A DNA stretch of 64,000 bases from Flaccisagitta enflata. Lineage: Eukaryota; Chaetognatha; Sagittoidea; Aphragmophora. The DNA lies in NCBI GenBank assembly GCA_965153355.1, contig OZ231127.1:45694001-45758000 (forward strand), given 5' to 3'. Below, piece by piece: positions 33,098-45,988 of the stretch. The translations under genes and the position numbers were made by a program. Under the pieces are notes generated by a model, which saw only the letters and a program-made list of their open reading frames with translations, had not been told where the DNA came from and did not search any database. Each line of letters opens with the position of its first letter. The first letter of the stretch is position 1.

Positions 33098-33285
33098 AAT
33101 ATCGTTGCGGACGCGTGGGCAGGGGCATCCAACTCACATCCACAATCCAACACAAACGTACAAAAAAAGTATCCAAAACTCTCATTTTTCGACGTTTCGA
33201 TGGACACACGGACCAACAGATCTAAAGATCGACGGACGGACCGACGGACAAAGAATCTTACAGAGTTGCTAGTCCGCTCTAAAAA
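33098..33285 (-). repeat. Three-arm hairpin repeat, worn
   Basis: CGTTGCGGACGCGTGGGCAGG at the left, CGGACGGACC units, then AGTTGCTAGTCCGCTCT and AAAA. The hairpin is damaged but the order of parts is kept. It lies in the intron after exon 3. Confidence 0.65.
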
Positions 33286-33365
33286 CGCGTGTACGCGATC
33301 AAGACTTCAAGACTTCAAGTAAAAAATGACAATCACATGAACCCCGTTATTTATGACCCACGCAG

Positions 33366-33466
33366 GACCACGACACGGCGACGAAGAACATTCGCATCCT
33401 TCAGTACAAATATCGAAGAGTGGAAGTGGCGCGGAAACGAGCCGAAGCGGAAGCCGAAGAAAGAAG
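33366..33466 (+). CDS. Exon 4, with probable GC splice donor
   Basis: The acceptor CACGCAG gives phase 0. It encodes DHDTATKNIRILQYKYRRVE followed by VARKRAEAEAEER. To meet exon 5 in frame it must stop two bases into a codon, and the base pair after AGAAG at that point is GC (AAG|GCACGT), the usual form of a GC-AG intron. The nearby GT at 33471 would be out of phase. Confidence 0.65.
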
Positions 33467-33907
33467 GCACGTTCCACACAAATTCAACGATAGATGAAAC
33501 ATGCGATTTGTAACCATTACAACAAACAAAATTGAACGGATATTCGTCAATAACAGAAAAAATAAAAAAAAACAATAAAGATAAAAATAGAATTAAAATA
33601 ACAATGAAATACCAATAACAATAAAAAAACAATAAAAATAACAATAACGACGAAATAACAATAAAAATAAAGATAACAGAAAAAATCATTCTCAGTTGTT
33701 TGAGTTTATAAAGGGGCTGACATGGGACAGATTCTTTCACGCGTTTTTATCAATTAACAAAATTTGAAACTCAGATGTTTGTTATCAAAGTAAGGAATCT
33801 ATAGTTTCTTTTTCGTTTTTTTTCAAACACGAAATACATCATCATTGTTTGTCAAACCAATTACCCCTACCACCCACCATCGCTTCCGCCCATCCCTTCA
33901 CAAACAG

Positions 33908-34286
33908 AGATCAACTGGAAGCGTTAACGAGCGAGTTGGAAGACGCCGGCGACAAGCTGGCGGCCGCGGAGTCGACGACGATCGAATTGAGGGAATCTCG
34001 ACGCCGCGTCGACGAGTTGGAGGAAGAAGTCGAAGAGTTGAAGTCGATGGCCGAAGAATTGCAGGAAAAGAATCGGCGAGTCAAGGAAGACTTTAGACAC
34101 GCTTTGAGACTGGCTCATGATACGCAAACGCAAAAGGACGAAGTGGAAAGAGAACTGGAAAAGGTCAAAAGATCATTCGGTGGAAAAAGTAGAAGACGGA
34201 AATATGTTGATGAAGAGGAGGAAGAGGAGGAGGAGGAGGAGGAGGAGGAGGAGGAAGAGGTGGATGACAGTGATGATGATGATTAG
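33908..34286 (+). CDS. Exon 5: coiled coil and acidic tail, stop
   Basis: The acceptor ACAAACAG completes AG+A (Arg). It encodes DQLEALTSELEDAGDKLAAA, heptads through KSMAEELQEK, a basic patch GGKSRRRKY, then a GAG/GAA array as poly-Glu (34215-34260) and Asp-Asp-Ser-Asp4, stop TAG. Confidence 0.85.
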
Positions 34287-34296
34287 TGAACAGAGA

Positions 34297-34302
34297 AATA
34301 AA
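34297..34302 (+). terminator. Polyadenylation signal AATAAA
   Basis: AATAAA lies 10 bases after the TAG stop of the coiled-coil gene, before the ATG/GAT microsatellite. If used, the 3' UTR would be only about 30 bases long. Confidence 0.45.
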
Positions 34303-34354
34303 ACTAGCAAACTATGTAAAAAAAGGTGTAATGGTCTAGTATAACGCATGGCAT

Positions 34355-34377
34355 TGATGATGATGATGATGATGATA

Positions 34378-34421
<44 letters not shown>

Positions 34422-34452
34422 TGATGGATGATGATTCTGATGATGATGATTC

Positions 34453-34530
<78 letters not shown>

Positions 34531-34536
34531 GGATGA
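34355..34536. repeat. (GAT)n microsatellite
   Basis: Nearly pure GAT triplets. Poly-Asp, poly-Met, poly-Ile and poly-His frames over it are artefacts. Confidence 0.95.
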
Positions 34537-34569
34537 TACTGATGATAATGACCACTATCATGACCTCTT

Positions 34570-34746
34570 TTGTCGCGAATTCGCTTTGTACGTCTGTCCG
34601 TGGGTCCATCATGCATCAGTCCGTTTGTTGGTCCGTAATGAGTCCGTAATGAGTCAAGAAATGCGTGTTTTGGTCCTGTGTGGAAGGGCCGAAGGGGGTG
34701 TGGACTGTGGAGGTGGCTATACCGCCCCTGCCCACCCGTCCGCGAC
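34570..34746 (+). repeat. Three-arm hairpin repeat, worn
   Basis: TTGTCGCGAATTCGC keeps only part of the hairpin. GTCTGTCCGTGGGTCC units, CCCCTGCCCACCCGTCCGCGAC and ATTTAG follow. Arm 1 GTCGCG and the distal CGCGAC are still complementary. Confidence 0.6.
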
Positions 34747-35971
34747 AATTTAGTTACTCCGCTTTACTTAATACTCAACCGAATCCGTTCTTCTAGACTA
34801 CGTTCCATCAATTCTTCGCTGTCAATCAATCAATCAATCAATCAGTCAATTCCTCGCTGTCAATCAGTCCAGTAATTTCGGATGTCACTTTTTCCGAATG
34901 GAATTCACGAACATCTTGACGAGTAATCGAATTCTGGCTCTCGATCGACGGTTTAATCTGCTTCGAGAGTGATTGATGGACTGTCATCTTTTTATTTATT
35001 TTTTTTCTTAGGTTAAAAAGTGACCAAATGGCAACATTACCCGATTTGTAAAGCGTAAAGTGTCAATGAATGTGATTGGTTTTGGAACATCTATTCATTA
35101 ATTCAGAGGGACAAAAAAACCGGTCCTTTAATACAGGCTTTAGTAGTAGCTTCAAGAAGCTCTTTCATTATGTACGATCGGGCCTCGCTTTACGAAATCC
35201 ACGAAAATTCCCTTGTGGTTGTAAGCAGAAGAACATCTATATGATATGGTCAAAGTCATTACGACAAAGATCAGCGTTTGCCTGTAATCCTGTATAACTG
35301 CTTACACTCTTACTCTGGCTCTAGTTAATGCCAAGCTGTCAAACTGAGTGACCCTCTTTATATCATTCAAATAGAAATTATTGAGTAAGGAATCCGAAAT
35401 GGATAGGCTAGGGAAAAGTCTCGATAGGAAACTCCCTACCGTGGTCTCTTATGTGTTTTATTCCATGACTACACTGTACAATGTACATGTAAATTCCCTT
35501 TTCTCGACCTTTACATACAATTCATTTTGTTTTGCAAATCTTACGTCGATTTGAAAATCATTTTTTTCATTTCGCTGTATTTCTTTACGAGATTTATTGG
35601 GCTGCCTTTACTTTTTTTTTCTTTTTTAAATTTTGATCAGTAATGATGATGATCTTTGCTCGATGACTTCCAGACCTCCAAAACTACTAAACCATGCATC
35701 TTATCTCGAGAAGAAAATTCAAATTAAAAAGACTAAAAAGAATAAAGATGATCAAAAAAAAAACTTTGATTTGTAACTAATGCAAACAAAACCTCCTCGA
35801 ATCTCGATTCCAGTTATAGTTTATCTTCCCTCTCCTCCCCCCCCCCCCCATTCTGCGAGAAAGCAACCCTCCCCTCGACAGCCCATCCCAGCCCCCAACC
35901 GTTCGCATTAAACCCTAGCGGGCATCATATGTGGAAATCTAACTGACAACAAGTTGCATCTAACAGTAACC

Positions 35972-35972
<1 letters not shown>

Positions 35973-36048
<76 letters not shown>

Positions 36049-36150
36049 TCTTCCTCTCTCTTCTTCCTCCTCTTCTTCCTCTTCTCTTCTTCTTCTTCTT
36101 CTTCTTCTTCTTCTTTTTCTTCTTCTTCTTCTTCTTCTTCTCTTTTCTCT
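35973..36150. repeat. (CT)n and (CTT)n microsatellite
   Basis: CT dinucleotides passing into CTT triplets. It contains only artefact frames. Confidence 0.95.
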
Positions 36151-36783
36151 GCCCCCCCATCCCTCAATCAAAAGCACTTTATGACGCTGTAAAAAAACAA
36201 GTGTTATGGCATTCGATAAATTCTTGAAGTTTGAACTGATGCCATGGAAAACACACACACACACACAACTCGATGGTTGACTAATTTCTTCTGAAAAGAC
36301 CGTGTGGCCGCAAAAGCACCACTCTCCGTTCCGATAAATACTGAAAAGGCATCATCTCTTACATGAATTATCTATTTGTGTCTGTGCACCGTTATTCTAC
36401 GATCTACGTGTGTGGTCTCATGGGTTTCACCCGGGAATTTGATTCGCCTGTGGTCATGAGGAACACTCGCCAATCGGAGGGAACGACACTCAAGCTCACG
36501 CGCACTTGTACGTCCATCTAACGGTGAGATGGCGCAGGTCAACGAACTATCAAAAAGACAACACTACAAATCGATTGATATGATCCCGAATAATTCATGG
36601 AATTCTGATCGATAATATCTGGAACAGTGCTCAGCCGGGTGAGTGTAAAAGTGATCAAAAAGAAGAAAAGGAAGAGGAAAAAAAAATAGTTTGTGTCTTT
36701 TAGCTTTTTCCCGACGTCTTTAATTTTGAATCAACGCAGTTTGGTGATGAATTAATGACAAAATGGAAGGAGAAAAAATATCA

Positions 36784-36822
<39 letters not shown>

Positions 36823-37625
36823 CCATCTAGCCAAAAAAAGAAACCGAAAAAGAGGGTAGATGATAATTTAAAAAGAGGGATAATTTAAAAAGAGGGATAA
36901 TTTAAAAAGAGGGATAATTTAAAAAGAGGCTAGATGATAATTTAGTAGAAGAATAGGGCTATTATTCCAATTTTAATAAAAATTATTTAAAGAGTTTATT
37001 CAAATAGGTTTATTATGGGGTCAGTAGCTTAATTTATTGTGGTTAAAACAGCGTGCTTCCGAAGGTAACATTTGGTGTTTCTACCATTCAAAAGAGAAAA
37101 TTAAAAATAAATAACACTGAGTTAAGACCAAAACAGTCATTGATTTCCTTGATTAATACTTTACTTCAATATTTGCATTCAATGAAACAACTATTTATAG
37201 TGAAAATGATAAAGAAGCTTTGATGTAAATTACTAAATTACTAAATTACTGAAAATGTTATTTTTGTTCTCCGACAAGGGATCCACTAAAACTCAAACAA
37301 AAAACTCAAACTCAAACAAAAATAAAGAATAAAAAAGTAAAAAACATAGTTCTTTCTTAAAATTATTTAGCAAGAGAACTATGTTTTTAAAAATGCAAAA
37401 TTTACCAGAAAAAAAAACAGAAAAGCAATAACAAGTATAAGCGAGATTTCATCGAAAACCTTTGTTTTCTTGTCCTTTTATATATGAATAAAAAATCAAT
37501 AGGTATTCTTAAAGTCACTTTATAACAAAATTGCTCACACAAAGTGTCTCTAAAAACAGTACATCTCATATACATGTAAGTATTTGTGGTGCTACAATTA
37601 TTCTTATTTTGATAGAAAAGTAGGG

Positions 37626-37735
<110 letters not shown>

Positions 37736-38848
37736 AAAACAACAGACGGACAGACAGACAGACAGAAAAAGAGACAGACAGAGACAGAGACACCGACAGG
37801 CAGACGGACGGACACTTAGAATTTTTTAGAGAGACATGGAACGACATACATACATATTACATAGGATTCAGAAAGGCAGAAAGACAGACAAATAGACAAA
37901 CAGAGCCAGAGACAAAGTGTAAAAATGAGAATTAAGTCGAGTATTCAATGAGCTGATCCGGAGGAGGAAGAGGAGAAAAGAACGTAAACAAAATTGAATG
38001 TCTTCCAAATGTTTACAGAATTCATTTTTCTTCCATCGCGAAAAATCTGGCATTCCCTCTTTCCCCCCCCCCCCCCATCTAAAATATATCAGCTCTTTTT
38101 TTTCCTTTACAAGAGCGTGAATTCACGTCATTATCACGTCGTCTTCCTAATTCCTCGACATCGTCAATCGTTTTTCTTTTTAGCTGTGTTTAAGCATCGT
38201 CGTCATCGTCATCACATCTTCAACACGATCACGCCGTCAAAGGATTCCAACTCGATCCCCAGCGGCCCTCGTCATCGACAACCCTCTCGGCGTTTTTTTT
38301 TTAGTCTTCCCTGTTTCTATCTACGCCGGCGGCCTCCATCAACTCAAAATTATATCGTTAATCACCGGAATTGCATTTCAAACCGTATTTTCAAAAAAAA
38401 AACCAACAACAACAAAAAAACATTAATAAGCTTACCATAAACATAGAAAACGTCATACAATACGTCAAAAACATGTATTTATATTCATAAAATTGTTTAA
38501 AAAAATCGGAATTTCAATTACGGAAATCAAAGATTTTCTCCACGAGATAAACAAGAAAAAACTTTCCTAAAAAGTTACTGGGGAAGAAATACAGAGACAA
38601 GAAAGCTTTTTTTCGGTCTCGCTGCGTGGGGCAAATAAGAAGATTTAAGACGGAACGGAGAGGACTACCGGAACATCGCATTCTATCTGAACTTATAATC
38701 ACGTATGTATCACTCCGTTTGTTCGCCTGTCGGTTGGTAGGTCGGTCGGTCACATTCTCACATTTCGGTGTGCCCCGCCTAACCTGTCGTCAAGAGTCCT
38801 GCCATATGGAAGGAATTCGTCTCAATTCGATTCTGTTTTTCCTTTTTT

Positions 38849-40211
<1,363 letters not shown>

Positions 40212-40492
40212 ATACTCTCACCCCAATTCTTCAGCTAATCACTCCAAGCAGGGCATCGGGTACCACTGACCATGTGCAATCCTTGGATGACTTGTCAAGT
40301 TTACAATTCTCAGTATTTGTATTATTTACCGTAAAAGAATGTTCCTAACGACCAAGAATGTTCCCAACACTAAGACTCAAAGACATAAGTTAAAACCAGC
40401 GATGCATTACAGCCAAAATGTTTGGAACCGGAAGTGCGTGTGTCTAAACAAATTATGTGTCCCAATCAAATTTTTTTTAACATTTACGCATA

Positions 40493-40898
40493 CTACACGA
40501 CTCAAAAAAAAAAACCGCACCTTATTTTGAGTTGAAAAATAAAAAAAACAAATGATTTGAATATTTTTCTGTTTAAGTAATTTTAAAGATTTTCAAATTT
40601 TTTTTCATTCTAGACCAATCCCAAATCTGTATCTCAAACCATTTGGGAGCTAGAGCTTGCCAAAGATATCTTCTAATTTGTAAAAATGCTCATTTTTCAA
40701 TGGGATTGCAAACTGAAAATAACAATATTTTTACTCATTCTTATACCATTTCTAAACAAAGCTAGAATTTCCAAATTGGAGCCAAATGAAAGATCTTTTC
40801 AAGAGCTTTTTAATGGTCTAAGATTTTAATTAGTTATTTTGAAATTCAGTATGACAATTTGCCATTTAAAAGTGCGGCTTTTTTTTTAGTCGAGTAGT
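40493..40898. mobile_element. TA-flanked foldback MITE, 406 bp
   Basis: Ends CTACACGACTCAAAAAAA and inverse TTTTTTTAGTCGAGTAG, continuing into CCGCACC / AGTGCGG. TA lies at 40491-40492 and 40899-40900. The arms extend inward with decay. Confidence 0.75.
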
Positions 40899-41082
40899 AA
40901 TGAATTTTGGTTAAAATAGATATCAGAAAGCTCAATTTTAATAAAAAAAAGATGTATTTGTATCCCGTAACATTTGAGTCCTGACACCAGGGCCTGCAGC
41001 TATTGTCCCTACAGTCCCTCTTAATATGCTGCTGGGTAAAAACATCACCGCTGACCATGTGTGGAATTCAAATATTTAGCTA

Positions 41083-41596
41083 CAGTAGATGTCGTCTAGA
41101 CTTGGAAATACGGTGGAATTTATATCAGGAAAACAAGTAAACATAAATGACTGATCTTGAAAATATAAATTAAAAAAAAGATGCCCTATTGATGATGGAG
41201 AAATTTTTTGAGGAAACATTGCTTGAAATCAAATTTGCTATAACTTTCCTTCAATATTTTCTGTAAGAATATTGCTCGTTTAGCGGTTGCTAGGGAGCAT
41301 CACAGGGCTGTCACACATAGTGAAGCTCCCTAGCAACAGTTAAACAAACAACATTCTTACAAATCAAGATGTAGAAATTGTAGCAAATTTAATTTTATGC
41401 AATGTTCACTCAAAAAATTTCTCAAAATATTGATATTCTAGTGGGAATACATAGAAATGTACTTTCATAGCAACCGATACCCATGGTCAATAAAGCATCC
41501 TTCAATTAGTTTATATTGAAAATATCATCCCTCTATGTTTAATTATCTTCTCGATATGAATTCCCCCGTATTTCCAAATCTAGACGACATCTACTG
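41083..41596. mobile_element. TA-flanked foldback MITE with CAGTAGATG ends
   Basis: CAGTAGATGTCGTCTAGAC at the left and its inverse at 41568-41596, with intact TA at 41081-41082 and 41597-41598. It pairs with itself to the centre, where TTGCTAGGGAGC and GCTCCCTAGCAA flank the loop. Same family as 6572-7581. Confidence 0.85.
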
Positions 41597-41809
41597 TATG
41601 TCCTAACTTAATTGAACTTTCGAGTTAAAAAAGCTTTGATAGAACAAGTGATTGGAATCACAGAACCATCGACTTGATCCATAAAGCTGCCTTAAACATT
41701 ACGCCTGGAATGTCAATATTCATAGTTCAAGGTTGAACTTTTAAGAAAATCTTTAATTCTGTAATAACTTTTTCCGCTTTCAAATTTTTCATTTTCTTAT
41801 CGAGAAGAA

Positions 41810-42160
41810 AGTTTGGTCTAAAATTGACACATGCTGTGACAACGCTCTGGCGATTGAGGGCTGGGCAGGGGTCTCCGAATCTTTTCGTGAGGGCAGGCTG
41901 ATTGCGGTTAGGGAGGGCGGTAGGCAGAGGATGACGCAGGTAGGGTCGAGTCTGTCAAACCAAGCCGCAAGGACATTGGTCATTTGCATGTGTTAGACAT
42001 ATTTTTGCCCCGCGTCACTCGTTGAATTAATAACAAAAGAATAATGTTGCTGGGCAGGGGCAGTAATGTTGATGGGCAGGGGCCGTAATGTTGCTGGGCA
42101 GGGGCCGTAATGCTCAAAGTTCGCTTTCTCAGCCGATTTCGCGTCAAGAAAGCGACTAAA
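41810..42160 (-). repeat. GCTGGGCAGGGGCCGTAATGTT tandem units
   Basis: Three copies of a unit of about 25 bp around GGGCAGGGGCCGTAATGTTG (42045-42118), followed by CGCGTCAAGAAAGCGACTAAA. The parts look like a tandemly amplified piece of the hairpin repeat. A single GGGCTGGGCAGGGG lies further left at 41860. Confidence 0.55.
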
Positions 42161-42262
42161 CTAAAAGACATACATGAGAGCGAAAAAAAGATTAAAAAAC
42201 AAAAGCCTATTCTTTTATTTTTACTTGTCTCGTTTGATCGTCAGAGTTAATCGAGTGGGAAA

Positions 42263-42391
42263 ATGTCGGGAATCGTTCAAACGATGAGTCGACGATCGGA
42301 GTTGATCTCCAGCGTCGGCGACGGCATCGGCCACATCCCAGGATGCAGCCAAAAACATCACGTCCACGTCAACTCCAACAAAATACATCTG
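42263..42391 (+). CDS. Possible distal first exon of rod gene
   Basis: ATGTCGGGAATCGTTC opens 43 codons (MSGIVQTMSRRSELISSVGD...NSNKIHL) to a strong donor CTG|GTGAGT, phase 0. It is GC-richer than its surroundings. No domain recognised. With the 28-base exon at 44958-44985 it would reach phase 1 and could enter the shared exon at 51251. It may equally belong to a separate gene. Confidence 0.4.
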
Positions 42392-42406
42392 GTGAGTCAC
42401 AAAGTG

Positions 42407-42680
<274 letters not shown>

Positions 42681-42897
42681 CTTTTGTTTCTTCCCGTTGA
42701 CGCCAAATACTGCAGAATTTCGTACAATACATCAAAGACCACAGACGTAAAAGACCTGTCGGAATGGAGAAGAGTCAGTCCGAATATGCCGGAATTCCCG
42801 ATTTTCCGGTTTTCCGATTTTCCGGTCAGGAAATAGATCCAGAACTTTTTTCGTCTGATATATTTGTTCACTATAAATAATAGGGATGTATTAAGTA

Positions 42898-44430
42898 ACA
42901 GGGTGTCCAATAGATTTGGTAAAAGCATTATTGCATAAAAACTATACTTCTAGATGGCACAGTAAGCTGAAATTTGGTATGTCCCCTTCCAATTAGTCCT
43001 ATTACATGTTAGAATGCACAGTTTTCCATAAGGACTCCCCTAGTTTAGAAAGGAAGGAGTTATGCTTGAGACCAACTTACCAATTCAACAGGATTTTTAC
43101 TGGTAAATAATGGTAAAGGATAGCAACCATATGGTATAAAAAACGCTATTAGAGATAAACTGTATCTTTATAAAAGTCATTTGATAATTCATACTGTAGT
43201 AAGAATTTGTCCTTCGTCAGTTTTCTCAACGCATACTTTCTCCCTTCTTTCAACTTGTTTTAAAAGTCAAACTGGTCAACTCTGAATTTCTCTTTTCGTA
43301 AGAATTCATGTTGCCTCTTGTTTCGGCGGCCTTTTGTCCTTATTTCTGCCTTTAATTCAATGCCGCCTAAGAACAACATTTGTTGCCGACAAAAATGTAA
43401 TCTTTCTTTTTAGTTGCGGACACGCAACTCTATAAGAGGCTTTGTCCGTCCGTCGGTCGGTCCGTCGGTCGGTCGGTCCGTCGGTCGGTCGGTCCGTGGA
43501 CACGAGTCGAAAAGTGAGGAAATGAGCGTTTTAGAACATTTTTTTGTTGCAGACAGTTGCATTACCGCCCCTGCCCACCCGTCCGCAACTGATGGCCGTG
43601 TATCCGGCCTTGTTGTAATAACTATTTCTTTCTAATTTATGTTTTCTTGTTCAATTGAAATTTGAAATGATTCACTTACATTAAAATTCTCCGTAAAGAA
43701 AAGACCTCTGAACTTTTATTTTCTCCCTTTCGTGGAAAAAAGGGAAATTGAATCTCTGCAATTCTCCGTCGATAAATTGTGGAAACAAAGACGCTTAATT
43801 CTGCAGTTTGGTTATAACTACAGATAGATACTTAAAAGAGATAAGATATCTCTCTCTCTCTCTCCAGAATCCCGCAACTCGACTACAATCACAATTCCCG
43901 ATTGCTCCCGTTTGAAATTGATAACCTCAGCAAAATAAAAGGGGTGAAACTGATTTAAATCCTCGAAACTCAAATATCTTCAATCAGCTTTATCTTCTAT
44001 TATTTTGTCATCCTATCAACAGCAGGTTCTATATAACCAACCCCTCCATTTATTTTATATGGTTTATTATGACACCAAGTTTGGTATCCCAACAAGGTCA
44101 ACAAATAGGAAGATATACATTATTGAAGCAGGACTATTGTCCTATTGGCTCAAAATTGGATCAAGGTATTGAAAAAATCCGCTGAAATAATCCAAAAGAT
44201 ACCATCTATTTCCTTTTGCCTATCAGAGCTTATTTTCTGGAGACCACTGCAGATGCACCTTTCCTGCCTTGTACAGATTTTATTCAATGGATTCTTCTTA
44301 CCTGTGTAGTGATAAATATTCATCAACAACCAACCTACATGTCTGACCTTTTTTTCAATGGAAATAATCATCTGGAAACAGTTTTCAGATGTTCTTTTTG
44401 AAATTTTACCAAATTTTTTGGACACCCTGT
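42898..44430. mobile_element. TA-flanked foldback element, 1.5 kb
   Basis: Ends ACAGGGTGTCCAA and TTGGACACCCTGT, with TA at 42896-42897 and 44431-44432. The inner arms match more loosely (GGTAAAA/TTTTACC, ATCATCTGGAAACAG). A complete hairpin repeat (43406-43614) is nested inside. CAGGGTGTCC ends are common among Tc1/mariner-type elements. Confidence 0.75.
43406..43614 (+). repeat. Three-arm hairpin repeat, best-preserved copy
   Basis: TTTTTAG leads into AGTTGCGGACACGCAACT (43412-43429), then CTCTATAAGAGG, GTCCGTCGG units, and CCCCTGCCCACCC. The distal arm GTCCGCAACT (43581-43590) is followed by the second hairpin GGCCGTGTATCCGGCC (43594-43609) and TTGTT. Arm 1 AGTTGCGGAC can pair with the near arm (7 bp) or with the distal arm (10 bp), but not both. 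GTAAT occurs just outside both ends, a possible short target duplication. Confidence 0.9.
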
Positions 44431-44957
44431 TACTTTGCATCTTTTTATTTTGGGTTGACATGGAATGTTGGAGGGAATGGTCTCATTCAGTGGAAAGGAT
44501 TTTGATTTTAGGTTGTGGGTTGCATGAACCTTTTACAATGGGAAGATCAGATGGATGTGAGGGACTAAGTGCCCACAGTTCAGCACAATCATCTAGTACT
44601 CTTTCTTGTCAATGGCACTTGTAGCAAACAGGTTAAAATTATAGATTTTTTCTTTCTGGTTGGATTGTTGTCTTGAATTATTTCATGATAATGTTAAGAT
44701 AGACTTAGCTATTTTGAATACTAAGGATAGTTGTGATGGGTCCGGATTAAACACCAGTGAGAGCTCCAAAGGCTCTCATCCTTAAGTAAAGTAGGGTTGA
44801 GTAGTAATGTTGTCCAACTTTCATATCTTCTCAGATCTCATAACACTCCATGGGTCAAAATATCTTCTCAATTTTCCTTTCCCTTGCCGTGACCGTCTAC
44901 ACAGTCTTGTTTTCTGTTTCTTTCTCAATCTTTGCATATTTTTTGTTTTGTTTTTAG

Positions 44958-44985
44958 GGAAACAAAGACCAGACGAAGAAACAAG
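44958..44985 (+). CDS. Possible 28-nt microexon
   Basis: A strong pyrimidine tract and TTTTTAG precede GGAAACAAAGACCAGACG, and CAAG|GTCAAG follows. It reads GNKDQTKKQ plus one base, so it converts phase 0 into phase 1. It is attractive only as a link from 42263-42391 to 51251-51324. Confidence 0.25.
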
Positions 44986-45061
44986 GTCAAGATATGTCCA
45001 ATAGATGAGATATCAAGATAACACGATAAAATAGATATTAGGACGAAGACACACTCTTTTC

Positions 45062-45474
45062 GGGCTGCCGGCCGAAAGGGGCCGATGACCTATGCTTTCA
45101 CTTAAAGGGGTAATTTCCTCTTCTCCTACCACTCCTCTTTATGTCCCTCCCTCCAGGCTCTTATCCCAGCCCTGAAGCTCCAATCCCAGCCTCAAGGCTT
45201 CAATTCTAGCCTTGAAACATCAATCCAAGCCTCAAGGCTCCAATGTCAGCCTCAAGGCTTCAATTCCAGCCTCGAGGTTCCAATCTCAGCCTCAAGGCTC
45301 CAATCCAAGCTTTATAGCTCCAACCCCATTAGAGCCTGGATGCTCCAATTCCAGCTTCATGGCTCAAATCAACATCACCAGCACCAGGCTCAAATCCCAG
45401 CGTCCAGGTTCTCCCAGCGTCCAGGCTCAAATCCTAGCCAAGCATAGGTCATCAGCTTCTTCGGGGCCGCTGCC
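45062..45474. mobile_element. GGGCAGCGGCCCC foldback element, small
   Basis: Left arm GGGCTGCCGGCCGAAAGGGG then CCGATGACCTATGCTT; the inverse AAGCATAGGTCATCAGCTTC...GGGGCCGCTGCC lies at 45439-45474. The core is a minisatellite of CTCCAATCCCAGCCTCAAGG units (about 45160-45440). Confidence 0.75.
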
Positions 45475-45679
45475 AATCTCATCACCAAGTCCTAACATAC
45501 ACCCACTGATTTATCGTGCCTTAGATTTCACAGATGATGGAAATCAAACCAGATAAAGACGTTTGATCCCGATTTCGAAAAATCTTAACCATTTTCCGTC
45601 CGTTGCGTACATTTGATATTAATGGTCTCTATACCTGATCCTTTTGTCGGTTTGTCAATTAATCGTTACCACTTCACGA

Positions 45680-45920
45680 CCCCCCCTCGAAGCCTTTATT
45701 TCAGTCTATAGGCCCAAATCTCAGCCTTAAAGCTAGTCCTGAGGCCCAAATCCCAGCCTTGGCGCCCAAATAGAAGTCTTGTGGCCCGAATCCAAGCCTT
45801 TAAGTCCAAATGCCAGTTTTGGGGCCGATATTCTGGCCTCGAGGTCCCAATTATGGTCTCAAGGACCAAATTTCAACCTCAAAGCCCAAGTTCCAGCCTT
45901 GCCTTTTAGCCCAAACCTTA
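45680..45920. repeat. GGCCCAAATCCCAGCCTT minisatellite
   Basis: About twelve imperfect units of roughly 19 bp around GGCCCAAATCCAAGCCTT between two foldback elements. It is related to the cores on both sides. Confidence 0.7.
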
Positions 45921-45988
45921 GTGTTAAGGTGACTGACTATTCATTACTCATTATTGGGTGGTTTCTGCTCAAAAGCCGGAGTGTTTTT

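Larger units (their letters stand above)
29766..34286 (+). other. Gene: MTCL/SOGA-like coiled-coil protein
   Basis: Five exons give a complete 923-residue protein. Residues 1-61 are basic. About 62-520 are Ser/Thr/Pro-rich and disordered, with poly-Thr at about 307-327. A coiled coil starts near 505, is interrupted by poly-Gln (about 557-587), and runs to about 880. The tail is basic then poly-Glu and ends in Asp-Ser-Asp4. Residues about 725-800, with ENAQLAADIDEIRDAY and IRILQYKYRR, resemble the MTCL1/SOGA segment whose hallmark is a C-R-I-L-Q-[FY]-[KR]-L-R-K-like helix. Those proteins cross-link microtubules. The match is from memory and covers about 80 residues, so the family call is tentative. 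The start is the first ATG before the splice donor. AATAAA follows the stop by 11 bases. Confidence 0.6.

Noticed and set aside
36420-36518. Small ORF of 32 residues (MGFTREFDSP...)
   Set aside because: No splice context, no repeat-free homology I recognise and no neighbour in phase; such frames are expected by chance.
43406-43614. Hairpin repeat as a Helitron 3' end
   Set aside because: Helitrons end in a hairpin a few bases before CTRR and start with TC; here the hairpin is directly followed by TAAAAA and a third arm sits at the other end. The CTAA overlap was not enough.
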